A DNA stretch of 64,000 nt from assembly GCA_964304625.1 (NCBI GenBank), contig OZ199840.1, positions 496,001 through 560,000 on the forward strand. Reading direction: 5' to 3'. A program made the translations under genes and the position numbers. Shown here in pieces: positions 43,785 through 56,091 of this stretch. A model generated the notes under the pieces. It saw only the letters and a program-made list of their open reading frames with translations. It was not told where the DNA came from and searched no databases. How positions within the stretch are numbered: position 1 is the stretch's first letter; each line of letters opens with the position of its first letter. This stretch comes from Kudoa neothunni. Its lineage: Eukaryota; Cnidaria.

Positions 43785-45533
43785 TTATTTAGTATGATAT
43801 GAAAAAAAACAATTTCTGCCACTATTGAGACATAGATGCAAGTTACATTTAATGCAAAAGATTCTGCAATACATGCCACATAATTTGCACCTTTTTTTGG
43901 TTTGATCCATGTCTGGAAAATGAAAATATCCATCAAAACGAGCGTTAGAGGTTATTCCACTCTCACTAGTTTTATACCTTCTAGCGACTAAGATTGGAGT
44001 ACTTAAAATTTTAGTTGAAGCAGACGGTCGACCTCTCTTTGGGATTAAGCTGACATTTTGACCAAAAAAAAGCAAGTCTTCACTTACTTCGATGCAAAAC
44101 TCTTGCAAATCCATCATTTGTTTGGTTTTTACACCAAGCAAATTACATTGCCTTCGGTAGAGAAGCCATCCATTTAGAAGGCACAGATTTAAACACCAAA
44201 AAATATTCGGTTATACCATTTGCATGATTTGTGGTCCAAACGATACAAGACCATTAGCATGTCAAATAAATCAACACCACCCATGTGTTTGTTGTACATT
44301 TTGACCATGTTGGGGTAGGTTATCGTTATCATATTCTTTGCTTTCTTGTCGAATCTAGGTATAGATAAGAGAGGAAACGCAGAGTAATAATAGGTTGACG
44401 ATATGTTAACAATAGACCCATCAAGCCACCTTAAAACGTTAATTTTGGTCCCATTCAAATGGTAGATTCCAAACATGAAACTTCCTCGCTCTAACTTTTT
44501 CATATGTTTGTCATCCTTGAAGGGGCATTTATCCATGTGATTTTTTCTGATGGTGGAGGTTGAGAAATAACCGCGTGTTAACAATTTGTCATGTAGACTA
44601 AAACTTGAGAAATAATTATCATAATATATATGATATGTTTTGTCGGGTAGAGTCTCGCAGAGCTTCATAAACAATATCGGATGATTTTCTCCCAGTGCTT
44701 GTTTGAGGAATAATTGCAGGCTCACCATCAAAAAAGAAATCATGGATTATTCCACCTGCGCCGTTTCTTGTGTAAACTTTGAAACCCCATTTTGTAGGTT
44801 TTGATGGAAGGTAACGTTTTAAATTTGATTTACCTTTGAATGGGATCATCTGTTCGTCAATCGACTGGTTGTACTCAGGTTCAACTTTCAAACATGCTCG
44901 TCTTATTATATTAAGGACAGGCTTTATTTTATAAAATCGGTCGCATCCAGAATGGTCCGGTGATGTTACGGCGTTGTTGTTATCGCAAAAATGAAGATAC
45001 CGTAGTAGTAGCAGCCAGAACCTATCTCTGGTCATTCGCTCAACTGTAGTATTGTAGCTCAGCTTTTTCGACCAATAATTTTTGTACCTTGGCATTTTTA
45101 CAATTGACATACGTATGAAAATCCCGATGAGCAAACGAATTTCTTCAACCGCTGTTTTAAATGTTGAATTTAAGAGAGAAGAATATTTATTTGTTTCATT
45201 AGTTCTCAACTCAAATAGCTCATCAGTAAAGAACCGATTAAAATAAGAATAAGAATATGAATCCATAATGGTATTGTCAATATCTTTAAACGATAATTCA
45301 GATTCATTTAATTGTGGCATTTCGATGAACTCATTAAAAATCCATCCTGTCTCTGAGACGGTCTCTTCTGAGTCACTTTCGTTTTCAGACAAGGAGCAGT
45401 CACTTGAAGAAATATTGTTTTCATCATTATCAGATTGATTTTCGGCATCAGACTTGTCAGGGTCTGGAAGCAGCACCAATTGTTTTACTACTCTACCTGA
45501 TTTTGTTTTTTTCACGACAAAATTGGCATCCAT
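43785..45533 (-). pseudogene. piggyBac-family transposase, two frameshifts
   Basis: The start is the ATG at 45533 (MDANFVVKKTKSGRVVKQLV). The first frame, to about 44690, carries an acidic N-terminus, the 'WLLLLRYLHFCDN' domain, and QSIDEQMIPFKGKSNLKRYL with the first catalytic aspartate. The second frame (to 44189) has YHIYYDNYFSSFSLHDKLL (second aspartate) and KHMGGVDLFDMLMVLYRLD (third). The third frame (to 43785) has NGWLLYRRQCNLLGVKTKQM and a cysteine-rich end, CKLCGMYCRIFCIKCNLHLC. All three catalytic aspartates and the C-terminal zinc domain are present. Frame changes near 44690 and near 44180 split it, the latter consistent with one lost base between RIFF and the NGWLLYRRQ segment. 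Transposase would bind the inverted ends and move the element by cut and paste into TTAA. As it stands, it is not functional unless these are sequence errors. Confidence 0.88.
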
Positions 45534-45568
45534 CCCGAATCTTCACCCGATATCGTATGCGCTCCGAA

Positions 45569-45586
45569 TGATGCCATATGGCATCA
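45569..45586. repeat. piggyBac C subterminal palindrome, site 2
   Basis: The same 18-mer, extended by flanking CGAA/TTCG to a perfect 26-bp palindrome. It lies 36 bp upstream of the transposase ATG, so it may serve as a promoter or autoregulatory site. Confidence 0.95.
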
Positions 45587-45907
45587 TTCGTTGTTTCATC
45601 TCCCGAACCCGCTATACATCATTATTTTTAAAATTCGATCTAATTTTCAAAATTTATTTGCTTAATAATAAATGACTATATTTTTTAGAATAAAAAATAT
45701 AGATTCACTATTTTCGTAAATATCGATACAATAATCTATTATTTGTTAACACCGTTCCCGCATTTTGTTTCGTATTTTTTAATGAATAAACAACATAAAA
45801 TTCTAAATTCTAAAATTTATTTAATAAAGCATGTGTTATATTTTTATACAGCGATAGATTTAAACTATACATACAAAAATGGAATAGATATTCCGACATC
45901 AATCTAA

Positions 45908-45925
45908 TGATGCCATATGGCATCA
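45908..45925. repeat. piggyBac C subterminal palindrome, site 3
   Basis: The same 18-mer, directly abutting the right terminal inverted repeat. Confidence 0.95.
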
Positions 45926-46763
45926 TTCGGGTCGAAAGGGTTAAGATCAAGCTGGTGGTTTGTCTGATGGGAGTTTAATAATGCTATTTTAATTTTATAA
46001 AAATGGGTTTCTATTTGATGAATCTAAATCTTCATTTACAAATAATACTCACTAATTGTAATAATGCTTACAGACTTATTGTTTGAGGATATTTCTTTTA
46101 ACTGAATCTAATTTGTCTTGCTGAACTTATTAGGTACTAAACACGTACAAAGTTAAGTAAGTGATATTACGTCAATTGAAAATTTCATCTAACTTTAATG
46201 TTTATTGTTTCTGAATAACTACAATAAGTTTAGCCGATAATAATTAATTTTCAAGATCTCTTGTTCAGCATAAATCAATCTGAATCAAAATAAAAAATTA
46301 TCGATTTTATTTATAAATTAAGTGAAACATTTCTTTAAATAGAAAGAGTTATGTATTAGTACAAATTATTCGTCTTATTAACTCTGAGGATAAATATTTA
46401 ATAAATAAGGTTATAATTTTCAATAATAGAACTTATAAAATCGGAGAGATGTTAACCAATACCATCAGTTTACTAACTCTTACAAAATAGCGCGTTCTCC
46501 TGCACTTGGTAATTCATATTACAGAAAGCATACGATATACAGTAAATTTTTTCAATTATAATAGTTTATTGTTTTTGAATGCTTATGTTATTATTTCTGT
46601 GATCTATCACCTCAAAATGACGTTATGTAATAGCTCAATTTCCAGTAACAGCCTTGAAAATTCCACCGTACTATCTTTCCCCAAAAATTAGAAATTATTT
46701 AACAAAAAAAAATCTATTAGGAAAATGAGATTGAAATTTTTATAAACATGTTAGTTTAGGAGT

Positions 46764-46833
46764 AATTTCCTCCCGTCGCAATAGATAGTCCGAGCATGCA
46801 GAATAAACGGATCCGTTTCAATAACCACTTCCT
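46764..46833 (-). repeat. dispersed double-motif repeat, copy at the outer element's right end
   Basis: Reverse complement contains GTGGTTATTGAAACGGATCC, a spacer, and CTCGGACTATCTATTGCGAC. Related sequence occurs at 37786-37855 and 51970-52045. Confidence 0.55.
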
Positions 46834-46834
46834 T

Positions 46835-48198
46835 AATTTTATTAGGAACTATTTAGTAATAATGGCTTTAATATGGGGGACAAAATTTATCTACAAATAC
46901 AATTTTTTCAACCTTCTAAAGGCGCTAAAAGGCATCTTCGGAGGTTTTTTGGGGTCAATTTGAACCCAGATTATTATTTGTTAAACTAGTTACAAAAAAT
47001 ATTATCAATTCAATAATCTGGTGTTTTCTATTTTTGTCGACTAATTTTGCGAGAAAACAATGTGAAATATAACAATTAATCTTATTAAATCGTTTACGTA
47101 ATTATTCGTTAGTTATTAGGAAATGATCGTAAAATGTAAACTACTGTTTAATAGCTAATTTATTGTTTAAAATAATAATTTGGTTTTTTTTGCGAAAAAT
47201 ATCGTCAATTTTAATCTCATATTTTATAACTTTAACTTAATTATTAAATGATTTTCTTTTATCATAAATAGAATATTTTAAAAATTTATTTGGTTTTTTA
47301 TAAATAATACGACAGACATAATAAGAGGATGGTAACAAATATAAGTCCTAGCACGTGCAATACATTATCAAAATCTATTTATTATAAATTGATATTGTTA
47401 ACTAATAAAGTTCTCTCTTCCGTAGAATTTCAGATTATCAATGCTCTCAGTGTTTAGATTAGGGCTATTAATTCGACGAGCGAACTGTAATGTTGTAAAT
47501 ATCTTCAAGTTTTAATAGCTAATTTTAATTTGACGTGTACTTTCTAAAAATGATAATTTCGTGTAAATATTTTTCATACACAAATATTTATATATTAGAT
47601 AATTAAAAATAAAAAAATTGATGGAGTTCAATCTCTCTGTACCACGTAATTAAACAGACTCAAGAAATAGATAAATGGATGTGTGTCTAAAATTTAGAGG
47701 TTAGAGAAATTCATTGGTATCTGTCAGATTTTTAAATTAAAGAATTTTTCATATGCAAGTTAACATATAAAAACCCAGGAATGAGCATTGCATGATTAGA
47801 ACTCGTATTGATCATTTCTGGCCAGGTGACATAGTTAAGTATAATTTTTAACGTTTTTCGTCTTGAAATATGCTATGCTACTCATAGCATAACAATATTT
47901 AACTTTAGTAAATATAAAATTTATACTAGATAAATATATGTCGAGTCTAAGAATTAAAAAGACCATTTAATCTCGAGGATTTCCTACACGGCACAGGTGC
48001 GCGTTTTCCAGCACTGCCCAAAACTAGTCAAAAAATCAGTCATAACCAATGATTAATAAACACTGGTATAAACGATGATCATTGATGAATCCTTAATTCA
48101 TGCATCACACGCACACAGATTCATGCACAGAGTCAACTAAGAATAGGATTTACATTGGAATCCAACTTCAACAATTTGTCTAACTAATAATAATAAAA
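46835..48198. other. intergenic, no gene seen
   Basis: AT-rich. It is the downstream flank of the minus-strand SLC17 gene and contains no exon that I can support. Confidence 0.5.
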
Positions 48199-50293
48199 TT
48201 ATGAAGCGCTTTCTTCAGCTGCCTGTAATTTGTCTCCTTTGGCAGCATTAGTGTTCATCTCAAGGGCCTGATCTTTCTCTTTGTTGGCGGCGATATCATG
48301 ATAGGCCCAGGGTTGAAGCTCGCTGGTTCCAAATAATAAATATGGCACACCGGTAGCTATGGTGATGACACCAGTAGCAATGAATGCGTTTCGCCATCCG
48401 ACACTAGCTTCCTAACAACAAGTTTTTAATACCGACCTAGGTTTTTAAGAGGTTACTGCACTATTTTTGACGATATAGGAGACAATTTCAGGATTTGCAA
48501 CACCGGATACAGAACCCAGAGTGTTTGACAATCCCATAACCACACCAGCATATCTGGGGGCCATGTCAATGATTGAAGTGAAATAGCCACTGGTGTTAGC
48601 GCCGTAACATGCCATGGAAAGTGAGACAAGCAACACAGCAACATTTGGATGATTACAGCTGACTAATCCAACCGTAGAAATAAATATACCTGCAATTACG
48701 AAACCTAAATTTACAATTATATACATACTATATACATACTATATATATAAATAAGAAGAGGAAAAGAAGATGGATTAGTTATTGAGTTAAGTATCAAATT
48801 TATTAAATTCGCCGGAAGTAATTACCGATAAAAGAGCTAACTTTTCGGAAAAAAGTTTTCTTCTGAGGATTTCTTTTTATTAAATAGTCTATCAATCTTG
48901 AGTAGCCCATTTGAACTACAAAACTCACAACGAAGGGAATCATAGAAAAGCTGCTTGCCTAAAAATAGCATGTCAATGATTGTTTAATAATTTCAACTTT
49001 ATTATATACCTTTTTGGGTGTGAAACCATATACATCTTTAAGAAATTTAGGGTGACCAGTCAAAAGACCGTATAGAAGAAAGTTGTTAGCCATTTGACCA
49101 AAGTGGCAAGTCCAAGCGGGAACCGACTTGAAAATTTCCAGAAAAGGAACATCCTAAGAGTTGTTATTCATTGGAAACTTGCCGAAAGTAATTTGTATAC
49201 TTTAAATCCGATGCGGCCAGAATTCTGCTTGTTTTTATCGCGGTTTCTAGGTTTTTTTGTTATAACAGTATACTCTGCGTCTGAGATATAGGGATGGTTG
49301 TCGGGGTTATCAAACCCAAGGAAAAACCACATCAGTAGAACAAACATGCCTAAACCACCTACGCACCCATATACATAGATTAAAAAGTGGTTAATTCAAA
49401 CCAAAATCATAGAAAACATACCACAAACGTAAAAAAAGACACCCCAACCTCTTTCAGATGATTCAGCAATAAATCCGCCAATACCATAGTTTACAATGAG
49501 ACCAAAAACGTTACCTAAATAGTGTTTAGAAGAGGGCTCGGTTTACGATCATAACCAAATACCGGTATGAGTGAACACAGCTAAAGTGGTTCGTTCTTCC
49601 GGAGGACTCCATGTACTGACAATTTCGTGGATAACTGGTATGATAGGACCCTATAGAACGAGATCATAAAATCAGTGACATCCAAAAACTGGCAATCAAT
49701 AAATAATGAAGAATGAATAGCGAGCTTACCGAAAAAAATCCAGATAACACTCTTGCGAAAATAAACGCATATACGCTCGTATCAGCTAACGGCACAGAGA
49801 TGATCTGTGCCATGGAAGAACCAAACAACGTGAGAGCCATTGTTTTTCTAGCACCAATCTTAGACGAAAGTAGGCCACCAATAAGATGGGTAAATCCGTA
49901 ACCATAAAAAAAACAACCCAAAACCGTTCCTAATATGTGTTTATGCAAAGAATCAATCAATCAATCAACACCGACTAATACTAATGTATTTACCAATAAA
50001 TTTAGAATCCCAATCAAATGCTACAGGTGTAGGTGCTTGATTTTTCTGGCAAATAATATCAGATTAATTATCATATGAGTATCGTAAAAACGAATGGAGC
50101 TAATATATGAATTAGCAATTACTGCTGAATTATCTGATTTTATGCAAAGTGAACCACCTTGTTTTTCTTCGGGTGCAATCATAGTCAGTACCGACACACT
50201 TATGTTACTACGATGCATATACAACACCAGTAAAGCTGCCCATGTCACAAAGCACACCAAATATCGAACTTTAATCATTGGATGCAACTCCAT
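48199..50293 (-). CDS. SLC17-type MFS anion/phosphate transporter, complete, 499 aa
   Basis: Ten exons on the minus strand join in phase: 50293-50123, 50045-49994, 49929-49730, 49650-49563, 49514-49422, 49358-49201, 49153-49010, 48958-48826, 48704-48457, 48411-48199 (TAA). The start, MELHPMIKVRYLVCFVTWAA, leads into TM1, followed by YMHRSNISVSVLTM, the family's 'R.N.S' segment. FFYGYGFTHLIGGLLSSKIG is the conserved loop 2-3 (YGY..TQ.PGG in relatives), and GPIIPVIHEIVSTWSPPEER matches the 'P..H....W.PP.ER' block. Later segments, such as GVVMGLSNTLGSVSGVANP, match the C-terminal half. About 12 transmembrane helices are expected. Family members carry organic anions (vesicular glutamate, sialic acid, phosphate). 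The substrate cannot be told. A long hydrophilic C-tail (NKEKDQALEMNTNAAKGD) ends the protein. Confidence 0.92.
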
Positions 50294-53200
50294 TTTCTGA
50301 TTCGAACAATGAAAAAATAGGTAACACGGATTCCAACAACTTAAACTGGTATTAGGTTCAACTCAACGACTGATCAAAGAGATATTTCGCTAAGAACCCT
50401 ATCCGATTAGGGTTATTATCCAGTTGCACGTATGTTATTAGGTGAACTCGTTCTATTGTAAATTTAATAAATCGTTATGTTTATATGTGCAGCATGCTTC
50501 TTGTGGCGTGAGTCACCTGATGGATGGAGCTGGAGCATGTATTATTAACCCTAATAGTTACACTCTATAATTTACAAAGTATTTTCATAATAAAGTATAT
50601 GGGAATGTAATTAAAACCTCATTTAAAATTTCTTTATTAATATTTTGTCGAAAAAACGTTGTAAATATCTTTCTTTATAATAGTAGCATATTGTAATTTA
50701 TTAAGCTGCATTAGATCTCTAAGAAAAACATCCTCTTTAGATAACCATAAATTAGAAATTTCAATCCTGTTTTAATACCATCAATTGAATTTAATTATTC
50801 CACAGACTTATACTTCTTTCGCATACATTTTAGTATTTATTTGGTCTTCTCTGATGAAAATAAACTGCTTAATATTTTATATAATAGTCTTAACGATTAA
50901 GTAATAAAGTTGACGACTGCAAGTCGTTATCCATTGTTATAAAAAACGTAACAATCGTGTAACCGAAAGTAATAATTTTATAATTTTATCAATTGAGTAA
51001 TTCAATTTTAATCAATATTTTGATGGAATAATAATTATATTTGCTCTATTATAAAAGAATCGAGCGACAACTCTTCCAAATTGTTATCTTGTTTCGAAAA
51101 ATTCCACAATTTTCCATAAAGAAATATATTATCAATATGACCAAGTGTTTAAGATTTTTTAACCAACATATCATTCACTTAATAGAAGGGAGATTATTTA
51201 TTCATTCTTAAGTAAAACTGCATCAATTTGTTAAACAATAATTGTGAATAACTGCTAAACAACTATTCATTCGTATAATGATGAAACCAACTCAATTTCA
51301 GTCAATCTTTATGCATTGAGACTTTCACCTTAACCCTATTAGGATTTGAGCTTCTTCGGTAATGTAAATCATTAAATTTAAATTTGGTCAGGCTGGTTAA
51401 CTGCACCAAACACCCCACTCCCATTATTACAACGCAATATATTTACTACTAATGTAACCGCACACAATAAATTTTACATAATTGATTATATTTAATTTTA
51501 AGCAAATTTTGTGAGAATGAGTAAAGAATATTAAATTGTAATGATCTGTCGTCATGTTAAAGAGATAAAATTTTTTTCAACCTGTTACCGGTGTACTGTA
51601 AGTGCTTGGATTCATTGATTAAAATATATTTTTAAAAATAGAGTTTATTTTTAGTGCTAGACACAAGAGTTCAATTTTATCATTAATCTTCCTAATCATT
51701 AAATCCCATGGAAGATATTAAAGAAAATTAGACATTCTAATAGGTGTCCAGGGTCAAAAAGTCACTACCCACTACCTTGATAGGATTCATAGCTCTATGA
51801 AGAGAAAAAATTAGGCAGTTATAACTTAACTTTTACCTTACAAAGCTAGAAGCCGATTTTGTTTTCAATTTCTTTGAATATCATGAAAAAATAGAAGTAA
51901 GGTGGGTGGTGTTGGTTGGATATTTATTCTACTCTATTTCACGAAAAACTATTTTATCTTCTGCCAAAAGCAATGGCTATTACCACGCTAGCGTATAATT
52001 CCATGTCGGGGCTGTCTATTGCCACGAAAACGAATTTCTCCTAATTCTGAGAATTCTTAAGTCTATAATTTTCTTGACTACTTAAACATATTTTTATCTA
52101 TTAAATTTTAAATTTTCGCGTTAATATTTACCAAATAGATTTTACGATAAAAATCGGTGACTTAAAAATCTAAAATGTCAGTTTATTTATATACACAAAG
52201 TGACCGTGAATTAATTTTTTATTTTATACTATCACTATTGATTATTTCTAGACTGTTTGAGTCCTAATTCAATCTAACTACATCAAATCTATTATAAGTA
52301 CACAATTTGTATGTGCACCGAGCTTAACAGCTGAACGTTGAGAATTTTAATTTGTATTTTAAAAAGAATTGGTATTCAATTAGATCACAGTTAATTAATG
52401 TATCAGACAATATAAAATCAACCAACTCTACTTGAATTCTAAGATTTTAGTTTTAGTGTATCTTCCTACATTTTTTTTCTGATATTACACTTCCTAAGAA
52501 GCCTAAAGCAGTATGAAGGTATGAAGACGGAGGGATTTTAGAATGATTGCAATCGGGAAGAAAAGAAAAAAAATAATAAACTACATAGTTGAATTTTTAA
52601 AGAAGTTTACTCGTTTGTTGTCAATCATTCTTGCGTAAATTTTTCTATTTATCGTAAAATTAAAAAAATACTCGATGTTCAATCAACGATTATATGATTA
52701 CGAATTCGATGTTGTGTTTAAGATATCTATTAGATATTTTTTAAACTTTTCACGTAAGTAATTTTATCATAAAACATTTAATAATAACTGAGTAACTATT
52801 ACAACAAGTGTGAAAAATTCGTGGTTATATGCTGCAAATGCCAAATATTAGGTAAATGAAGTTCCATGTGAAAATGAGAAATTTTTTTTAACATAAAATT
52901 TCTCAATCAAAATATGTAAACAAAAATATATAATATTGTGTGGTTATGGAGAAATTCGTTTTAGTAACAATAGCCTTTGCTAAATATTATGAGACCTGAA
53001 TTTTAATATTATAGCTTGGTCTCTACAAGGTTGTCTCAAATTATTAAACTCAGAACGATTTAAAATGAGTAAATATTCATTTTAGATTAACGTGGTATGC
53101 TATCGGCTCGCGGTTTCTACGATCTATTGAATCAATGGAAAATGTGGACAATTAATCATTATCTTAAATATTTTCGGGTAAATCCAGACCGGGCACCAGA

Positions 53201-53707
53201 CATTTTATGCGATCAATGCTATAAAATAGCCGTGTAGGCTTAAATTGGTACCATTAAGATCAGCTCATATTTTTTACTAATAAAATAATGGAATTTAACT
53301 TTTGAGCGGAAAAAATTCCAAGTTATATTCAATATTTATTAATGCAATTATCATGCTTGAAAAAATTTGTACGGCGTGAGAAAAAAGTTGCAGTTAAAAG
53401 TGCTTTTATAAATTCATGATTATTAGACATTAGACATTAAACGTCAGGTTCGAAAAATTCTCTCCATTGGTTCGCATATTCGTTTCCAATCCTCTGTTCT
53501 ATAATCGGAGGTATAATCAATCAGATTCTCATTATCTGGTATGGTGCACTCTAATTTAAATTAATCTAACGCCTCCTCTTGAGTTGTATTTTTATATGTC
53601 GCGGATGCTTTGAATCAAAGTCGACGAGACACGTTTGTTGATGCTTCTATAAGTCACTAAATAAATTTGTAAACACTAAAATGCAAAATATAATTAGTAG
53701 AATAAAT
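50294..53707. other. intergenic, 3.4 kb, no supported gene
   Basis: AT-rich. A short GC-richer frame at about 53097-53238 (MLSARGFYDLLNQWKMWTIN..., ending PDILCDQCYKIAV) looks protein-like but has no exon partner. It may be a gene relic. A double-motif repeat lies at 51970-52045. Confidence 0.35.
51970..52045 (+). repeat. dispersed double-motif repeat, copy
   Basis: ATGGCTATTACCACGC, spacer, then TCGGGGCTGTCTATTGCCAC and 'aatttctcctaa'. Same order as the copies at 37786-37855 and 46764-46833. Confidence 0.55.
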
Positions 53708-53708
53708 A

Positions 53709-55297
53709 TAGATGTGCCTCGATATTGCGTAGTTGCCCCTTATCTCTTGAATTTTTTAACCATTTATAAATTTTGGTACTGACAAGTAATACATAAATTA
53801 TTATTTCGTAAAATATATATAAAATTATTTATGAATAAAAAATTAATAGTAAATTTCTCATTATTTAGCGGGAATTTTGTATTTCGCGGGAATTCTAGGT
53901 TCTGGAAAACACCTTTTGATTCGACATTGCGCAGTATATTTAACCATATCTCGAATATAGTGGGATATTGACGCGAAACCTAATTTTATTTTGCGATATG
54001 ATTCAGGTACGTAAACAAGAGGTTCAAAAAAAGGACAGAGCCAAATTTTGTTCGAATTAATAGAATAATTCTATATTTTCTGCCAAAAAGTATATTTTAA
54101 ATATGAAGAACATTTAACATTCGGTAGAACAAAAAATTTCCAGCGGAGACAATTCTAACGAACGAAATATAAATTAAGGGGAGACTTCATTAATGGTCAA
54201 TTTAATAGCGAACCATGCGCCAGTAACTTTGATTATGAATACAAAAAGGTAAAATTAGCTGGAAAATTGTCTACATTTAAAATTCCTGTAATTTTATGAA
54301 CTATTAGGCAAACTTTTAAAAGCGAAGATCCAGAAGGTCTATGACAGTGTTTCCCAACCTTTTTTCTATCACGCCCCACCTTTTTCAAATGTATTGATTT
54401 TTTAACATAAACTACTTATAATTTGGAATCAAACCTCGTGCCAAATTAAAATTAGAAAATGACCTATATATATTTCTTCATTAGAATTCAAATGTATTTG
54501 ATCGGATCTAATTTAATTTATAGATGGACTTTAAAAATTAACATTTTTACTTTTTCATTCAGTCAAAAACTGCATTAAGTAAAACTTGTGGTAATCCAAC
54601 CTATATCAGGCAAAACTTTTCTGTATTCGGGGCTTATAAACCGAAATTAAATAATTAAAATTAAAAATTAATCGATATTGTTTTTGGATAAGTCAAAAAA
54701 GAGGTGGTTACGATTATAAATGTGACAACATTGGACTTATAACCATTCCGATTCTAGTGAGCAAAAACCATGTTAAGCATTTTTATATTTTTTATATAAA
54801 TTAATCAGTGCTTTGGTATTGTTTTGGGAGGTTCACATTCGCTTAAAAATAAACCAGATCAAAAGTCGAACCATTTATTTCAATGTGCGCCACATATCCT
54901 AATTATCTCACCATTATCCGTGTCACATCAATGCCCAGGATTTTCCCCGTCCTACAAGAGCCGATCATTAAACGCTCAAAGATTTCCATGCCCCACCAAA
55001 AATTTTCCACGCCCCATCCGTTGGGCGTTTCCCACACGTTGGGAAACACTGGTCTATGTGAGTTCACTCAATTATGGATCCAAAATCAGCTATACTAAAA
55101 GAAAGAAAATTGCGGCCAAAAATGTAACAACATTATTTTAATTATATCAATGAAATTGATGTTTAGAAACGAGTCAATAAATGGTTTTATCGTTTTTTGT
55201 ATAATGCGCTCAGGCAAAACCCGATACTGCGTGTTAATTTTGCATGGCGTAGTAAGTTGGTGGTCCTAATTTACTACGCAATACCGAGGCACGACTA
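53709..55297. mobile_element. Tigger/pogo-like DNA transposon remnant 2, with a hAT insertion
   Basis: Left end GTGCCTCGATATTGCGTAG and right end (reverse complement) TCGTGCCTCGGTATTGCGTAG match the element at 41302-42790. The interiors align in the same orientation ('gaccatgcgccagtaactttg' region versus 'gagctatgcgtcagtaacta'). Without the 707-bp hAT insert it is about 880 bp, so it is also shortened. No transposase frame survives. Confidence 0.65.
54345..55051. mobile_element. hAT-type non-autonomous element, 707 bp
   Basis: 15-bp inverted ends CAGTGTTTCCCAACC (left) and CAGTGTTTCCCAACG read from the right, flanked by 8-bp duplications gtctatga (54337-54344) and gtctatgt (55052-55059). Subterminal 'cacgcccca' repeats occur near both ends. 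8-bp duplications and CAGTG ends are hAT hallmarks. The 105-codon frame inside it runs across the end repeats and is not a gene. It sits inside Tigger-like remnant 2, so it is younger than that copy. Confidence 0.82.
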
Positions 55298-56091
55298 TAA
55301 CAACTATTATCTGAATATTTTACACAAATTCTCAGTTAATTGAAAATTTCTTATTCCATGGTACAATGGGTAACCGATAGTACGCAATTTCATCAATATG
55401 ACATATTCAAAGTTTATATTATGTGGCCCGTTTTATAATATTTTTATGAGTGTAAAAAAAGTCTTTAAATATTTTTGAATTAAACTAGGAAATTACCAAT
55501 CCGTTCTGGCAGGCTACCAACCGATAGTACGCACTTTTTTGGCTAAAAAATCTTATTTTTGTTTATTGAAAACGAGAGTAAAATTAAAATTTTACTGGTT
55601 GAATTTTTGTAGAAATACTAGAAAATTATTCCAAAATATGTCTAAAATCGCAATAATAATCGTCATTAAACATTTTGCAGTATACGTCGTATCCAAATTA
55701 AATAATGTGAACTTTTTTAAAATTTTGAGTCAAAATATAATACTTTTTCCATATTGCACTAAAAATAGATAAGAAACAAATAATATTTACAGTCTCACTG
55801 AACTGACTATTTACTAAATTTAATTAATCCTAATATAGAAGGATCTGAATATTTTATCAAAAATATGGTTAAAAACGAATTTTAAAATTATTTTCAGTCG
55901 AATAATTTTAATAATGTATTTTTGGTTATTCTAACCTAAAAATTAGTTGTAGTTCTTAAGGTGTAAAATAAAGAAAACAAAAAAAGCGCGCATATTTGAA
56001 CTGCGTATTATCGGTTGTAACGTTTAGTAAGCATTTTTGGGTGGTCCCGAGGGGATTACGTATTGGCGGGTATCTACTGTATATTGAGAGA
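55298..56091. other. intergenic, no gene seen
   Basis: AT-rich. 'accgatagtacgca' occurs twice (about 55373 and 55522), roughly 150 bp apart, perhaps an old direct repeat. No exon supported. Confidence 0.4.

Larger units (their letters stand above)
43518..45940 (-). mobile_element. piggyBac-like element C with perfect ends, 2423 bp
   Basis: Perfect 15-bp terminal inverted repeats, CCCTTTCGACCCGAA at 43518-43532 and its reverse complement at 45926-45940, each flanked by TTAA (43514-43517 and 45941-45944), the target duplication of piggyBac. An 18-bp palindrome occurs near the left end, just inside the transposase start and next to the right end. Clean ends and long frames make this the youngest transposon recognised in the window. 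Confidence 0.93.
43007..46834. mobile_element. older element with AGGAAGTGG ends, split by a piggyBac insertion
   Basis: Left end AGGAAGTGGCTATTGCAACG and right end (reverse complement) AGGAAGTGGTTATTGAAACG. Both ends also carry GGGAGGAAATTA.TCCTAA further in. Removing the piggyBac at 43518-45940 leaves about 1.4 kb of AT-rich non-coding DNA. The ends resemble the S1 MITEs at 23149 and 56092, so it may be a longer member of that family. A hydrophobic 71-codon frame at 43129-43344 lies inside it and is probably not a host gene. Confidence 0.5.

Noticed and set aside
54824-55141. 105-codon frame at the hAT element
   Set aside because: It runs across the inverted end of the transposon and into flanking DNA, with no domain.
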